Below, one piece after another: positions 1 to 9,182 of a stretch of DNA of 64,000 bases; positions within the stretch are counted from its first letter, which is position 1, and each line of letters begins with the position of its first letter. Both the position numbers and the translations under genes were made by a program. The DNA lies in the NCBI GenBank assembly GCA_035274465.1, contig DATEOF010000468.1, positions 19,347 through 83,346 on the forward strand, given 5' to 3'. Origin of the DNA: JADGRF01 sp035274465. Its GTDB lineage: Bacteria > Myxococcota_A > Polyangia > Polyangiales > JAFGIB01. The notes beneath the pieces were generated by a model, which worked only from the letters and a program-made list of their open reading frames with translations, was not told the DNA's origin and did not search any database.

Positions 1-943
1 GAAATCCCAACAAACGCGCAGCCTTTTCGACGTTCGGCACGCGCCGCTGCACGTCGTGAGGGAACGGCGCGTCGCAGACGTAGCGGAACGGCCGGCGCTC
101 GCCGTGCACTGCGCGCCAGATCGCGGCGCCCAGCTCGAGAACCGTCGTCGACGCGGCGGTCGAGATGTTGAAGTCCTCGTCGAGTGCCGCGGGATGCTCG
201 ATGCATGCGCGGATTCCCCGCGCGAGGTCGCCGCCGTACGTGTAGTGCCGCACCTGTTGGCCATCGCCGAGCAGGTGTAACGGGTCCTGGCCCTTCAGCA
301 CCTTTTGAACCAGATCGGGCACGACATGGCTCATCGCCAGCCGTACATTGCCGGACGACACCTCGGCATCACCGAGCGCGCGCCGTTCACCGATGCCGAC
401 GCAGTTGAAGGGGCGGACGATGGTGAACGGTAGGCCGTATTGCTGCTTGGCTCCGCGCGCGAAGTATTCGGTCGCCAGCTTCTGGAAACCGTAGGTGGAC
501 TCCGGTGGCGGGCACTCGTTCTGGTGTCCCTCGGGCGTCGGGAAGACCGTCGCGCACTCGAACACCATGGAGGACGACATCACGGTGATCTTCTTCAAAC
601 GCCGCTCGCCGTGGGCCCAGATCGCTGCATCGAAGGCTGCGGATGTGATGCGCTCGTTGGTGGCGAGCAGGTCGTAGGCGTACTCGTGAAAGTACGAGAT
701 GCCGCCGATCATCGCCGCGCCCGCGACGAAATGGTCGCAGTCCGCCAGCAGCTCTTTCACCAATGTCGTATCGCGCGCATCGCCTTCTACCAATCGGTAG
801 CGCGGGTCGTCGTCATAGCTCTTGGTGACCCGACCGTACTTGCTGAAGTTGTCGAGGCCGACGACTTCATGACCGTGGGCGAGCAGCTCCTGGATGAGAT
901 AGCCGGCGATGAAACCGCTCGCGCCCGTGACGAGAGTCTTCAT
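1..943 (-). CDS. NAD-dependent sugar epimerase/dehydratase (C-terminus cut by window edge)
   Basis: Extended short-chain dehydrogenase acting on nucleotide sugars, probably for surface polysaccharide. The visible 314 residues start MKTLVTGASGFIAG, giving the TGxxGxxG dinucleotide-binding motif at residues 6-12. A Ser cluster lies at 123-125, the catalytic YxxxK at Tyr151/Lys155 (YGFQK), and RPFN at 177-180, as in the UDP-glucose 4-epimerase and dTDP-glucose dehydratase group. The ATG overlaps the stop of the nucleotide-sugar dehydrogenase by 4 bases (ATGA), so the two are translationally coupled in an operon with the methyltransferase upstream. The reading frame runs off the left edge, so the end is unknown. 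The exact sugar cannot be decided from sequence. Confidence 0.9.
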   Translation of the reverse strand, partial: MKTLVTGASGFIAGYLIQELLAHGHEVVGLDNFSKYGRVTKSYDDDPRYRLVEGDARDTTLVKELLADCDHFVAGAAMIGGISYFHEYAYDLLATNERITSAAFDAAIWAHGERRLKKITVMSSSMVFECATVFPTPEGHQNECPPPESTYGFQKLATEYFARGAKQQYGLPFTIVRPFNCVGIGERRALGDAEVSSGNVRLAMSHVVPDLVQKVLKGQDPLHLLGDGQQVRHYTYGGDLARGIRACIEHPAALDEDFNISTAASTTVLELGAAIWRAVHGERRPFRYVCDAPFPHDVQRRVPNVEKAARLLGF

Positions 944-2127
944 AGGATCTTGATCCGCGCGTCAGTCATGTTCCAAACATCCACCACGGGTAACGTGCCG
1001 AAATCGAGGGAGCGGTACTCGCTGTGCGGCGTCGCCACGACGATTAGATCCGACTGCTGCAGCAGCTCCGGGATGGGTGTGACCTGTTCTGCAGGTAGAA
1101 AAGGGTCGTGGACCAGCACACTGTGGGCATGCGTCGCGAGGTTCCTGCGCAGCTTGAACGCGAGCGAGTCGCGTATGTCGTCACAATCGGCCTTGAACGT
1201 CATACCCAGGATACCGACGGTCATCTCTTCGAGCGGGAAGCGTGCTCGCACGCGCTCGACCAGGTAGTTTGGCAAACCCTCGTTGACCAGCATGGCAGCG
1301 TGTCCGAGGAAGAAGTGATTTCGGTGAAATGCAGCGAGCTGCATCGTGTCTTTGAACAAGCAGGGGCCTGCCGCCAAGCCGGCGGTCGGAAACCCCGCCG
1401 CGCGCGGATACGCGTGCGTCATGGCGGCGTGGATCTCGTAGAAGTCGACCCCGTAGTCGTTGGCGATCGTGAAGAACTGGTTCGCGACGGCGAACTGAAT
1501 GTAGCGAGATGCGTTGTTGTAGAGCTTGGTCAGCTCCGCAGCGATCGGCGACAGCGTCACGATCTCGGGTGCGATCTGTGAAAAGAGCTCTGCCGCACGT
1601 CGCTCTGCCGATGGAGTGCACCCCGAGACCAGTTGCGGCAGCGATGAGATCTCGCGCAGTGCCACGCCTTGCGCGACGCGCTCCGGACACATTGCGACGT
1701 CGATCGCGAGGCCGCGATTTCGAAAAAGCCGCGCGATCAACTCGGTCGTGCCCGGATAGACCGTGCTGCGGATGATGAAGAGCTGCCCGTCACGAAACAC
1801 CGGACCGGCGGCGTCGATCGACTCCTGGACGGCCTCCGTCTCGGGGTTCAGGTGGCCGCCGATCGGTGTGCCTATCACCGTGACGATCACGTCTGCTGAA
1901 GCGATCACCGAGTGGTCCGTCGTGCAGTAGAACGTCTTCCTCTCCAGGCACTGGGCGAGCGCCTCATCGGCACCCTCGTCGAGAAACGGCATGCGGCCAG
2001 CGTTGGTGGCAGCGACCTTCTCGGCATCCAGATCGATGCCGACGACGTGTTTGCCCTTCAGTGCAAAGGCGAGCCCCAGTGGTAGACCGACGTGCCCACA
2101 ACCGCCGATGATGCAAATGTCCGGCAT
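940..2127 (-). CDS. UDP-glucose/GDP-mannose dehydrogenase family protein
   Basis: Oxidises a nucleotide sugar at C6 to a uronic acid using two NAD+. All family blocks are present in 395 residues: GGCGHVG Rossmann loop at 8-14, VIGTPIG near 85-90, STVYPGT at 121-127, CPERVAQG at 147-154, the Lys201 region KLYNNAS, the catalytic Cys256 in GPCLFKD, and GMTFKAD in the C-terminal domain. Length is close to UDP-N-acetylmannosamine dehydrogenases (WecC/TuaD-like). It sits 8 bases downstream of the methyltransferase and overlaps the next epimerase start by 4 bases. It is probably part of an acidic-sugar supply operon. Substrate is not resolvable between UDP-Glc, UDP-ManNAc and others. Confidence 0.92.
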   Translation of the reverse strand: MPDICIIGGCGHVGLPLGLAFALKGKHVVGIDLDAEKVAATNAGRMPFLDEGADEALAQCLERKTFYCTTDHSVIASADVIVTVIGTPIGGHLNPETEAVQESIDAAGPVFRDGQLFIIRSTVYPGTTELIARLFRNRGLAIDVAMCPERVAQGVALREISSLPQLVSGCTPSAERRAAELFSQIAPEIVTLSPIAAELTKLYNNASRYIQFAVANQFFTIANDYGVDFYEIHAAMTHAYPRAAGFPTAGLAAGPCLFKDTMQLAAFHRNHFFLGHAAMLVNEGLPNYLVERVRARFPLEEMTVGILGMTFKADCDDIRDSLAFKLRRNLATHAHSVLVHDPFLPAEQVTPIPELLQQSDLIVVATPHSEYRSLDFGTLPVVDVWNMTDARIKIL

Positions 2128-2135
2128 GCTTTCGA

Positions 2136-3008
2136 CTACGCGCTCGAGGTTGCAGGCTGGCTTGCAGCTGAGGGCGGCTTGGTTCCCCAGGTGATGAGAA
2201 AGGTTCCGAACCAGCGCGCCAGGCCGCTGCGCTCGAAGGCGGCGTCGAACAGGTTGTATGCAGCGAGCAGCCGATTCAGGCTTTGCAGCGCAACCGCACG
2301 ATACGCGATGCCTGATTGGGCACGTTGTCTTACATCGCGAAGGCCCGCTGCCACGAAGGCTCGGCGCAACTCGCCGCCGAGCAGTGGGCGCTCGTTGGGA
2401 CTAACCCCGGCGGAGCTGTAGAAGGGACTGCGCGGCCAGCGAAACAGCGCCATCGCCGGATGCATGAGGTTTGGGTCGAAGGCAAAGACGACGCCGCCCG
2501 GCCGCAGGACGCGGGCTCCCTCGATCAGCGCGCGCGCGAAATCGGGGATGTGGTGAAGCACGCTGCTGAAGGCAACGGCATCGAAGCTCGCGTCGGGGAA
2601 CGGTAGCGCGTGGGCGTCGGCGACCTGGAACGTATCTGCCGGGAACAGTGCGCGCGCGCGTTCGATCGCGACCTCCGAGAGATCGACGCCGACGTAGTGC
2701 CGAACGGACTCACGGTAGACTTGGCGCGAGTGGCCCGTTCCGCAGCCGATATCCAGCAGCGTATCGAGGCGTGAGGCACGCGCGGCTTCACCGAAGCGAA
2801 CGCGCAGAAGTTTCCAGCCTGCGTCGTCGAACGGGTTGAAGTCACCGCGTTCGGTGACCATACGATTGAAGGTTTCAGCCTCGGTGGCGCGAACGCGTTC
2901 CAACTCGAGTTGGCTGATCGGCATGTCGTCAAATGCTACATCGAACAGCTCGAAGTACTGCGGCCATCGGCGCTGGACGGCGCTCTCGGTGCGCTGGTTC
3001 GACCACAT
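2136..3008 (-). CDS. class I SAM-dependent methyltransferase
   Basis: A 290-residue methyltransferase of the Methyltransf_11 type. Motif I is DIGCGTG at 86-92, the acidic motif-II residue is in VGVDLS at 107-111, the motif IV region is near FDAVAFSSVLHH at 142-153, followed by VLRPGG. It is the first gene of a minus-strand operon with the sugar dehydrogenase and epimerase, so a role in decorating a glycan or glycan precursor is inferred, not shown. The ATG at 3008 has no strong Shine-Dalgarno. Its last codons (PPSAAS) contain a copy of the dispersed 16-bp repeat, so the C-terminal tail may have been extended by the repeat. Confidence 0.85.
   Translation of the reverse strand: MWSNQRTESAVQRRWPQYFELFDVAFDDMPISQLELERVRATEAETFNRMVTERGDFNPFDDAGWKLLRVRFGEAARASRLDTLLDIGCGTGHSRQVYRESVRHYVGVDLSEVAIERARALFPADTFQVADAHALPFPDASFDAVAFSSVLHHIPDFARALIEGARVLRPGGVVFAFDPNLMHPAMALFRWPRSPFYSSAGVSPNERPLLGGELRRAFVAAGLRDVRQRAQSGIAYRAVALQSLNRLLAAYNLFDAAFERSGLARWFGTFLITWGTKPPSAASQPATSSA
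2163..2178 (+). repeat. dispersed short repeat, copy 1
   Basis: Exact 16-base copy of TGCAGCTGAGGGCGGC, inside the 3' end of the methyltransferase gene, where the antisense strand encodes PPSAA near the C-terminus. The identical 16 bases recur at 63055-63070 and, inverted, at 62963-62978. Confidence 0.8.
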
Positions 3009-3112
3009 GGGCGCACTGGCGACGTCAACATACAGGTGGGCGTCGTAGTGCCGGTGCTCTCGCCCTACGCGAGCCTTGTCGGTGGACTTGTGGCTTACGC
3101 TAAGCTGTCACA

Positions 3113-5326
3113 ATGGTTTCGCGCTCGCGCTGGTACTTACAGGTTCGCGATCCTCGATGTTGGCTCGCACTTGTGTCCACGTCGTCGAGCTATCTGCTGA
3201 CAGTGTCACTGATAGGCACGCTGGCGGCCAAGTTGGTGCAGCTGGAGGCCATCGACGGAGCGGAGCGCGAGGTGCTTCCGCGCCTGACGGTCTGCGCTCC
3301 CGATGTCGCAGTGCTCACCGGGCTGGCCGCGCTGCTCAGCGCCGGAGAATTCCTGGGTGTGCAGCGCGGGCTCAACCTGATCAAGTGGTCTGCGCGCAGC
3401 CTGGCGTTCCTGGTCTTCGTCTTCGCGGGATTCAACGCCGCATACATGAGCGTTACGGGCGATCAGCTCACGGCCAGCATCATCGTCATGGGATGGCATC
3501 GCTTGCACGACGCGTACGGCATCCTGTTGGAAGAGTTGCGCCAGCACCAGCTCGAGATCGGTGCGGCTGTCGCGTTGCTTATCGGCCTGCCGCTGGCAGC
3601 TGCGCGACTGCTTCGCCGCTCCACGGATACCTCGCCGGTGCTCAGCCCCGCCTGGCCGCTCACCGTGTGCTCGGCGTGTGCCGCGCTGGTCTGGGCGCTC
3701 TTGCCGGCGCCTACATCGTTGCCCGTCGCTCGCCTCGCGCGCAGCGCGACCGTGGCGAGCTATCTCACCTGGATGCAGAGCTCGATGAGCGCGATGGTTG
3801 GGCCCGAGGGTGCGGAGGGTCTGCACCTTCAGCCGTTGGTCGAGAGCGAGCAGCAGAACCCGACGAGCCGCTACAACGTGGTCGTGATCGCGATCGAGTC
3901 GCTGCGCGCCGACTTCACCAGCCTGAGCTCCGCGGCGCGCGTACAGACGCCGAACATCGCCGCGCTCGCCCAGCGAGCTGCCTTCACCGACTCTGCCAGT
4001 ACACCCGTGCCGCACACGACCAAGGCGCTCTTCGCCTCGCACTGCGGCCGCATGCCGTTCTGGCAGTCGTCGCCCCAGGAGCTCAATGACCTGGTGCACG
4101 TGCAGTGTCTTGGACAGCTGCTGCGAGACCAGGGTTATGCGACCGCGTTCCTTCAGTCCGCGGTCGGGGCCTTCGAAGATCGACCGCGGCTCGTGCATCG
4201 CCTGGGTTACGAGCACTTCGAGGGCTGGGAGAACATCGGCGGAGAGCCGCTCGGCTATCTGTCTTCGGATGACCTCTCGCTCGCGACTGCGCTGGATCAC
4301 TTCCTCGACGGCTTGCCTCGCGACCGACCGTTCCTGACGACGCTCCTCACGTCTGCGACCCATCACCCGTACCGCTTGCCGCAGGCCGATCTGGACGGCC
4401 TACAGGCCGAGGGTGTCGACCCCGACTCCATCAAGTCCGAGGCGCGCTACGGCAAGCTCGCGGCGCGTGCCGACAAGCTGGTGGGCGAGGTGGTTTCGAG
4501 CCTCGAACGGCGCGGCTTGCGCGATCGTACGCTGATCGTCGTGTTCGGCGATCACGGCGAGGGGTTCGGCGAGAAGGGCGTGCGCCAGCACGACAACAAC
4601 TATTACCAGGAGAGCCTGCGAGTACCGCTCATCCTCGCGGGCCCTGGCGTGCGGCCACAGCGCCTCGCCGACGACGTGAGTCTGCTCGACATCACTCCCA
4701 CGTTGCTGGACCTGCTGGGGTTCGACGTCATCCAGCGCGACGATCCTTTGTACGGAAGGCGCGCCCTCGTGCACTACGCCGGGAAGCGCACCGAGTACTT
4801 CGCCTGTTACTACGACGGTGTGTGTTACGGCATGGTGCGCGGCAATCGCAAGCTGGTGGTGTTACCTGAGCTGAAGCGCGCGCTGAGCTTCGACCTCGCC
4901 GCGGATCCAGACGAGCGACGCCCCGCGCAGGTGAGCGACGATGCGCCCGAAGTCGCAGAGCTCGCCAAGCTCGCGCCTCAGCTGCGCATTCCCGGCGAGT
5001 TGCCGGCCTACACCAAGGACCTGAGGTTCGACAACGGCTGGTCCTGCCCCGCTTCCGGCTTCTGCCGTCACCCCAAGACTCCGAAGGGCTTGTTCTTTGC
5101 GCCTGCCCGGCCCGAACAGTGCGTCCAGGTGAAGCCAAACGACGACCACATGTTGTCACTGCACAACGTGTGCTCGGGTTCGATGGTATGTCAGGTCAGT
5201 TTGATGGCCGACACCAGCGGACGGCAGGTCATCAAGCTGAAGCCGGATGAGTCACGCGACCTGGTGTTGGATCGCCATGCGGATGCAGAGAACTTCAAGT
5301 ACAAGGTCGACTGCCAGTTCCTGTGA
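3113..5326 (+). CDS. membrane-anchored LTA synthase-like phosphotransferase/sulfatase-fold protein
   Basis: A 737-residue protein with an N-terminal block of about five membrane helices (to about residue 210) followed by a large extracytoplasmic alkaline-phosphatase-fold domain. Metal-site motifs are visible: VVVIAIESLRADF near 255-267, a Thr in PHTTKAL near 300 at the nucleophile position, HH near 416, and GDHGEGFG near 478. The sulfatase C/S-x-P-x-R signature is missing, so the closest fit is the LTA synthase / phosphoethanolamine-transferase branch, which moves phosphoglycerol or phosphoethanolamine onto lipids or glycans. A Cys-containing region after 640 (SCPASGFC and further Cys) is unusual. 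It is transcribed divergently from the polysaccharide operon. Start ATG has no clear ribosome site. Confidence 0.82.
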   Translation: MVSRSRWYLQVRDPRCWLALVSTSSSYLLTVSLIGTLAAKLVQLEAIDGAEREVLPRLTVCAPDVAVLTGLAALLSAGEFLGVQRGLNLIKWSARSLAFLVFVFAGFNAAYMSVTGDQLTASIIVMGWHRLHDAYGILLEELRQHQLEIGAAVALLIGLPLAAARLLRRSTDTSPVLSPAWPLTVCSACAALVWALLPAPTSLPVARLARSATVASYLTWMQSSMSAMVGPEGAEGLHLQPLVESEQQNPTSRYNVVVIAIESLRADFTSLSSAARVQTPNIAALAQRAAFTDSASTPVPHTTKALFASHCGRMPFWQSSPQELNDLVHVQCLGQLLRDQGYATAFLQSAVGAFEDRPRLVHRLGYEHFEGWENIGGEPLGYLSSDDLSLATALDHFLDGLPRDRPFLTTLLTSATHHPYRLPQADLDGLQAEGVDPDSIKSEARYGKLAARADKLVGEVVSSLERRGLRDRTLIVVFGDHGEGFGEKGVRQHDNNYYQESLRVPLILAGPGVRPQRLADDVSLLDITPTLLDLLGFDVIQRDDPLYGRRALVHYAGKRTEYFACYYDGVCYGMVRGNRKLVVLPELKRALSFDLAADPDERRPAQVSDDAPEVAELAKLAPQLRIPGELPAYTKDLRFDNGWSCPASGFCRHPKTPKGLFFAPARPEQCVQVKPNDDHMLSLHNVCSGSMVCQVSLMADTSGRQVIKLKPDESRDLVLDRHADAENFKYKVDCQFL

Positions 5327-5329
5327 CCT

Positions 5330-6358
5330 TCAGCTGCCGTCGTTCACGTGGTCGAATGCGTTGGGCTTGGTGAAGAACGTGGCCAGGCTACGCGCAGCCG
5401 AGAACAGCGATGGATGTTCGGAGCGAACCCCGCGGTAGTAGTTCAAGCCGTAGGCGAGCGTGACGCCCTTCAGCGCCAGGCGTTCCATGCCGAGGCGATC
5501 GATCGCGTCGGCCATGCGCAGGGCCACGGCGCTGACGGCAGCACCCGCGCGGGGAGCCACGACGGCGCCGAGCAAGAGCGGCCGGGCGAGCGGGTTCATC
5601 AGCAGCAAGTAGTGCCAGGGATCGTTGTAGCCGTCGTCGGGGTGTTTGTTCGAGATGCGTGAGTCGTAGACGCCGTACAGGAACGCGCGCCGCAGCCAGA
5701 CTTCGAGCTGCGTGTGATCCGAGCGGTGGGTGACGCTGGCGTGTTCGGAGAACGCGAAGCGCGCGCCGGCCTTCTTGAAGCGGATACCGAGATCGCGATC
5801 CTCCGAGCGCTGCAGCGACAGATCGAAGCCGCCGACCTCGAGGTAGCGCGCGCGCCGGAAGCTGACGTTGCCGGTGCACAGCGCGGCGCCGGGGATGGGC
5901 TTGCCCGCGCGCATGTCCGCGAGGAACAGCGCCAGCTGCGCGGCGTGGAAGCGCTCGAACAAGGGCTTGGCGCTCAAGTTGTCCGGTGCGCGGATCAAGC
6001 CGAGCACGACCTCGAAGCCGCGCGTGTGCAAGCCGTGGTGGCTGGCCAGGAAGTCGGGCGCCACACGCATGTCGTCATCGACGATCACGATCAAGTCGCC
6101 GCGAGAGGCCAGGATGCCCGCGTGTCGCGCCCTGGCTTGACCGGTGTTGTGCTGTTCGATCACCTGCAGCGCGAAGGGCCAGTTGCGCTCCCTGAGCAGC
6201 GGCTCGATCGGCTGCAGTGAGCCGTCGTCGACGACCGTGACGTCGAAGCCTTCGCTCATTCCCTCCTGGTGCGCCAGGTCGTCGAGCAACTCCAGCAGCA
6301 GCTTCGCGCGGTTGTACGTCGCGATCACGACCGACGTTGTCCCGCGCGAAGTCACCAC
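5330..6358 (-). CDS. glycosyltransferase family 2
   Basis: A 342-residue GT-A fold enzyme transferring a sugar from a nucleotide donor, most likely at the cytoplasmic face during polysaccharide assembly. The N-terminus reads SVVIATYNRAKLL; the metal-binding aspartates are in VIVDDDMRV near residue 93, and the acceptor-side acid is in RSEDRDLGIRF near 185. The gene follows the flippase by 7 bases on the same strand, so the two are probably co-transcribed. The start codon is GTG (6358, with a second GTG at 6355). Its end lies 3 bases from the end of the convergent LTA synthase-like gene, with no room for a terminator. Confidence 0.9.
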   Translation of the reverse strand: MVTSRGTTSVVIATYNRAKLLLELLDDLAHQEGMSEGFDVTVVDDGSLQPIEPLLRERNWPFALQVIEQHNTGQARARHAGILASRGDLIVIVDDDMRVAPDFLASHHGLHTRGFEVVLGLIRAPDNLSAKPLFERFHAAQLALFLADMRAGKPIPGAALCTGNVSFRRARYLEVGGFDLSLQRSEDRDLGIRFKKAGARFAFSEHASVTHRSDHTQLEVWLRRAFLYGVYDSRISNKHPDDGYNDPWHYLLLMNPLARPLLLGAVVAPRAGAAVSAVALRMADAIDRLGMERLALKGVTLAYGLNYYRGVRSEHPSLFSAARSLATFFTKPNAFDHVNDGS

Positions 6359-6365
6359 GGCCGGC

Positions 6366-7946
6366 TCAGCTCGGCTCGCTGCGTGCCGCCTTCACCGAGC
6401 GGATCAAGTGGTTCAGCTCGCGCAGATCGATCGCGCGCAGACCGATCGCCAGCATGCCGTACACGAGCAGATCCAGCGGGAGGCGCAGCAGCGGCGCAGG
6501 CGGCAACATGTGATCGAAGCCGGCGACCACGACACAGATCACGAGCGACTTGGTGACCGCGCGCATCAGGCGCGCAGTGAGTATTCCTCGACCGATGCGC
6601 ACCACCGCCAGCGCCACCACGAGCACCTCGGTCGTGGACAACGCGATCGCCGCACCGGCCGCATCGCCACCCTGGCCGATCCAGTGCCGGACCAGCGGAA
6701 CCATCGCCAAGCTCAGCAACGGGGCCGCGAGCACGTTGGCGATCGAGATCGTGGACAGCGACCAGCCGTGGCCGTGCGTGATCAGGCCGTTGGCTAGGAT
6801 CATCGCCGCGTAGGTGAAGACGAACATCACGATCAGCACCTGAAACGCCAGCGTGCCAGGCACGTAGGCGGGGCCGAGCGCGAGCAGCACGAAGTATTCG
6901 CCGCCGAGCGCGCCGACAAGCACCAGCGGGATGCTCACGAGCAAGAGTGCTTCGAGCGAATAGGCCAGGATCATGTTGACCTGTTCGACCGAGCGCGCTC
7001 GGGCGCGCGACAGGAGCGGCAGCTGCACCCACTGCAGGATCGGGCTGAAGATCATCGCCAGACCGGCAAGGTTGAGCGTCGCGCCGTACCAGCCGAGCTC
7101 GTGGCTGTCACTCTTCAGCACCTCGAGCGCCATGAAGTTCAGCGGTCCGCCGAGCGCGATGGCGATCGTGCCGACGTAGAACGGAAAGCTCTTGACCAAC
7201 ACGGCGCGCGTCGCCGGCAGATCCACGCGCCACTTCAGATCGACCGCTGCGCGCGCCGCGGGGTATAGCAGCCAGGTCTTGAACGCCTCGCTCAAGAAGG
7301 CCGGCAAGGCGAACAACCACAGCCAGTCTGTATCGCCGTGCCAGATGGCTATCATCAGGCCCAGGCCCCAGGCGACCTTGGCGATCACGTTGGCCGCTGC
7401 CAGCCGTTCGGTACTGTCGGTGGCCTGTAGCAGCGTCCCGAGCAGCGAGTTGAGGGTCGCTGTCAGGTAGGTACATCCGCAAACGGTGGCTGCAGCCAAC
7501 AGCGTCGGCGACTTGCCGCGCAGGATCAGCACGCCGAGCATCGCCGCCATCAGCCCGATGCCGACGACGGCGCGGACGATGTTGACGCCTGCGAAATAGT
7601 CGGAGGTGTGGTGTGGGCGGGTAGCCGCTTCTCGCATCGCGTACGCGTCCACGCCCAGGTTCGCGAACACGAAGAAGCCGGCCGCGAATGTCTCCACGAA
7701 GGACAGGTCACCGAACGCGAGCGGACCGAGGTGACGCGGGATCGCGAAGCGCACCAGTAGCGCGACGGTCCAGGTACAGGCCAACGAAACGCCCATGTGG
7801 CGCGTGGCACGCCACGCACGGTGCAGCTCCTGGTGCAGCGAATTGGGCCGGGGGATCGGCGTGTGTGGCACATGTGCCACTGCGCCATGGAGTCCGGCTC
7901 CTTCGTGAGTGGCCTCTTCGGCCCCCTCTGCGGTGCGCTCCATCAT
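6366..7946 (-). CDS. polysaccharide flippase (Wzx/MATE-like, Polysacc_synt family)
   Basis: Integral membrane protein of about 12-14 helices that would flip a lipid-linked oligosaccharide across the inner membrane. From residue about 45 on, hydrophobic segments alternate regularly; the opening core reads VSLACTWTVALLVRFAIP and FGDLSFVETFAAGFFVFANLG split over two helices, typical of this family. I place the start at the ATG at 7946 because GGGGAAC lies just upstream; ATGs at 7943 and 7964 and a longer frame to 8093 are possible, but the extra N-terminus is polar and low-complexity. It lies next to the GT2 gene, which supports a polysaccharide export role. The particular glycan is unknown. Confidence 0.88.
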   Translation of the reverse strand: MMERTAEGAEEATHEGAGLHGAVAHVPHTPIPRPNSLHQELHRAWRATRHMGVSLACTWTVALLVRFAIPRHLGPLAFGDLSFVETFAAGFFVFANLGVDAYAMREAATRPHHTSDYFAGVNIVRAVVGIGLMAAMLGVLILRGKSPTLLAAATVCGCTYLTATLNSLLGTLLQATDSTERLAAANVIAKVAWGLGLMIAIWHGDTDWLWLFALPAFLSEAFKTWLLYPAARAAVDLKWRVDLPATRAVLVKSFPFYVGTIAIALGGPLNFMALEVLKSDSHELGWYGATLNLAGLAMIFSPILQWVQLPLLSRARARSVEQVNMILAYSLEALLLVSIPLVLVGALGGEYFVLLALGPAYVPGTLAFQVLIVMFVFTYAAMILANGLITHGHGWSLSTISIANVLAAPLLSLAMVPLVRHWIGQGGDAAGAAIALSTTEVLVVALAVVRIGRGILTARLMRAVTKSLVICVVVAGFDHMLPPAPLLRLPLDLLVYGMLAIGLRAIDLRELNHLIRSVKAARSEPS

Positions 7947-8217
7947 GTTCCCCGGACCAGGCATCTCAGCGCGCTCGGTCGAGCCGTTCGGCAAGGTTTC
8001 TGAAGCTCCTCGCGGCCACCCGCCACCACATCTCCTGAGTCGGATGTCGCCTCGAAGCAGCGCGAGTATTGCAGGCACCGGTATGCGAGACAAGAGTAGC
8101 GACGCTGTGTGCGAGCGGTGCGCGCAAACCTCGCGTTTGGCCAGAGCATGGTTTAGGTCTTTCAGGAGTAGATGGAAGTGAACTGGTCATCACACGCCGT
8201 CGAATCAACGGGAATAC

Positions 8218-8949
8218 ATGGTTTTGTTTGCCAGACGGCTGCTGATAGCCTGCTCGCTCGCTCTGAACGCGCTGCTGGCATTCGGCGTGTTGCACTTCAT
8301 GCGCGCCGAGCAAGCGCTGCGCATCGACCCGTTCGAGTTGGACCACTGGGCGGCCGATCCGCTTTCGCCGCAGCCTCCGGCGGGCCTGCGCCGCGTGATC
8401 ATCTTTGGGGACTCGCGCGCGCGGCAGTGGCTGAAGCCGACGGCGGCGGACGGTTTCGAGTTCGTGAACCGCGGCGTCGGGCTGCAGACCAGTGCGCAGG
8501 TACTCGGCCGTTTCGATCGTGATCTGAAGCGGCTCAGCCCGTCCGTGGTCGTGCTGCAGCTCGGCGTGAACGACCTGAAGGCCTCGGCCACGGAGACCGC
8601 GAGCGAGCAGCAGATCCTGCGGCGTTGCCAGGACAACATCGCGCAGCTCGTGCAGCGCAGCGTGGGATTGGGCGCGCATGTCGTGCTCTCCACGATCTTC
8701 TCGCTCGGTGGGCTGCCCTGGTTGCGCGCGCTGTACATACCCAGCGAGACGTCCCAGCGCGTGCAGTACGTCAACCAATTCGTGCGCGGCCTCGGCTCGC
8801 CGCACGTGTCGATCCTCGACACGCAGCGCATCTTGGACGACGTACACGGAAGCGTTCGTAGCGAGTATAGGTCTGACTTCCTGCATTTGAATGCTGCCGG
8901 TTACGACGCCTTGAATCTCGAGCTGATGAAGACACTGCGCGCGCTATAG
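8218..8949 (+). CDS. SGNH/GDSL hydrolase, membrane-anchored or secreted
   Basis: A 243-residue protein with an uncleaved-looking N-terminal hydrophobic segment (residues 8-28) then an SGNH esterase domain. Block I is IIFGDSRARQW with Ser66 as nucleophile, the Asn block is LGVNDLKA near 118, and the Asp-x-x-His pair is in SDFLHLNAAGY near the C-terminus. Such enzymes remove or transfer acyl groups, often acetyl groups on polysaccharides, which fits the surrounding glycan genes; the substrate is inferred. It is followed closely on the same strand by a 57-residue membrane protein, which may be co-transcribed. Confidence 0.85.
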   Translation: MVLFARRLLIACSLALNALLAFGVLHFMRAEQALRIDPFELDHWAADPLSPQPPAGLRRVIIFGDSRARQWLKPTAADGFEFVNRGVGLQTSAQVLGRFDRDLKRLSPSVVVLQLGVNDLKASATETASEQQILRRCQDNIAQLVQRSVGLGAHVVLSTIFSLGGLPWLRALYIPSETSQRVQYVNQFVRGLGSPHVSILDTQRILDDVHGSVRSEYRSDFLHLNAAGYDALNLELMKTLRAL

Positions 8950-9003
8950 TCAGCATGTCAGTCGCGGGGATGATGCCGCTGAGCAAATACCCTTGGGTTG
9001 AAC

Positions 9004-9177
9004 ATGCAAAAGTATTATTTGATGATGATCTTGCTGGCGACGCTGATCATCCCGCTGCGTAACGCCAGGAATCCGAACGCGGCCGAAGGCCAGCGCAAGA
9101 CCATCCAGCAGATGGCCATCTTCGTGTTGATCTGGGGGCTCGGCTGCGTCTACGTGTACTGGCGCTTGCCGCCGTGA
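9004..9177 (+). CDS. small two-helix membrane protein (57 aa)
   Basis: A short open frame beginning ATG CAA AAG and ending TGA. The product starts MQKYYLMMILLATLIIPL, a hydrophobic helix, continues with a charged middle (RNARNPNAAEGQRKT) and ends in a second helix (IFVLIWGLGCVYVYWRL) just before the stop. A two-helix hairpin with a polar loop is hard to obtain by chance in such GC-rich DNA, and the codons have strong third-position G/C. It lies 54 bases after the SGNH hydrolase on the same strand and 5 bases before the end of the convergent GT4 gene. Function unknown; a membrane partner for the polysaccharide machinery is a guess. No clear ribosome site. Confidence 0.65.
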   Translation: MQKYYLMMILLATLIIPLRNARNPNAAEGQRKTIQQMAIFVLIWGLGCVYVYWRLPP

Positions 9178-9182
9178 GCGGC

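Noticed and set aside
3113..5326. Annotation as a sulfatase
   Set aside because: The C/S-x-P-x-R formylglycine motif is absent and a Thr occupies the nucleophile region, so an LTA synthase-like role fits better.
7540..7560. Further copy of the dispersed repeat in the flippase gene
   Set aside because: Only 14 bases match and they encode a normal transmembrane segment; not distinguishable from chance coding similarity.
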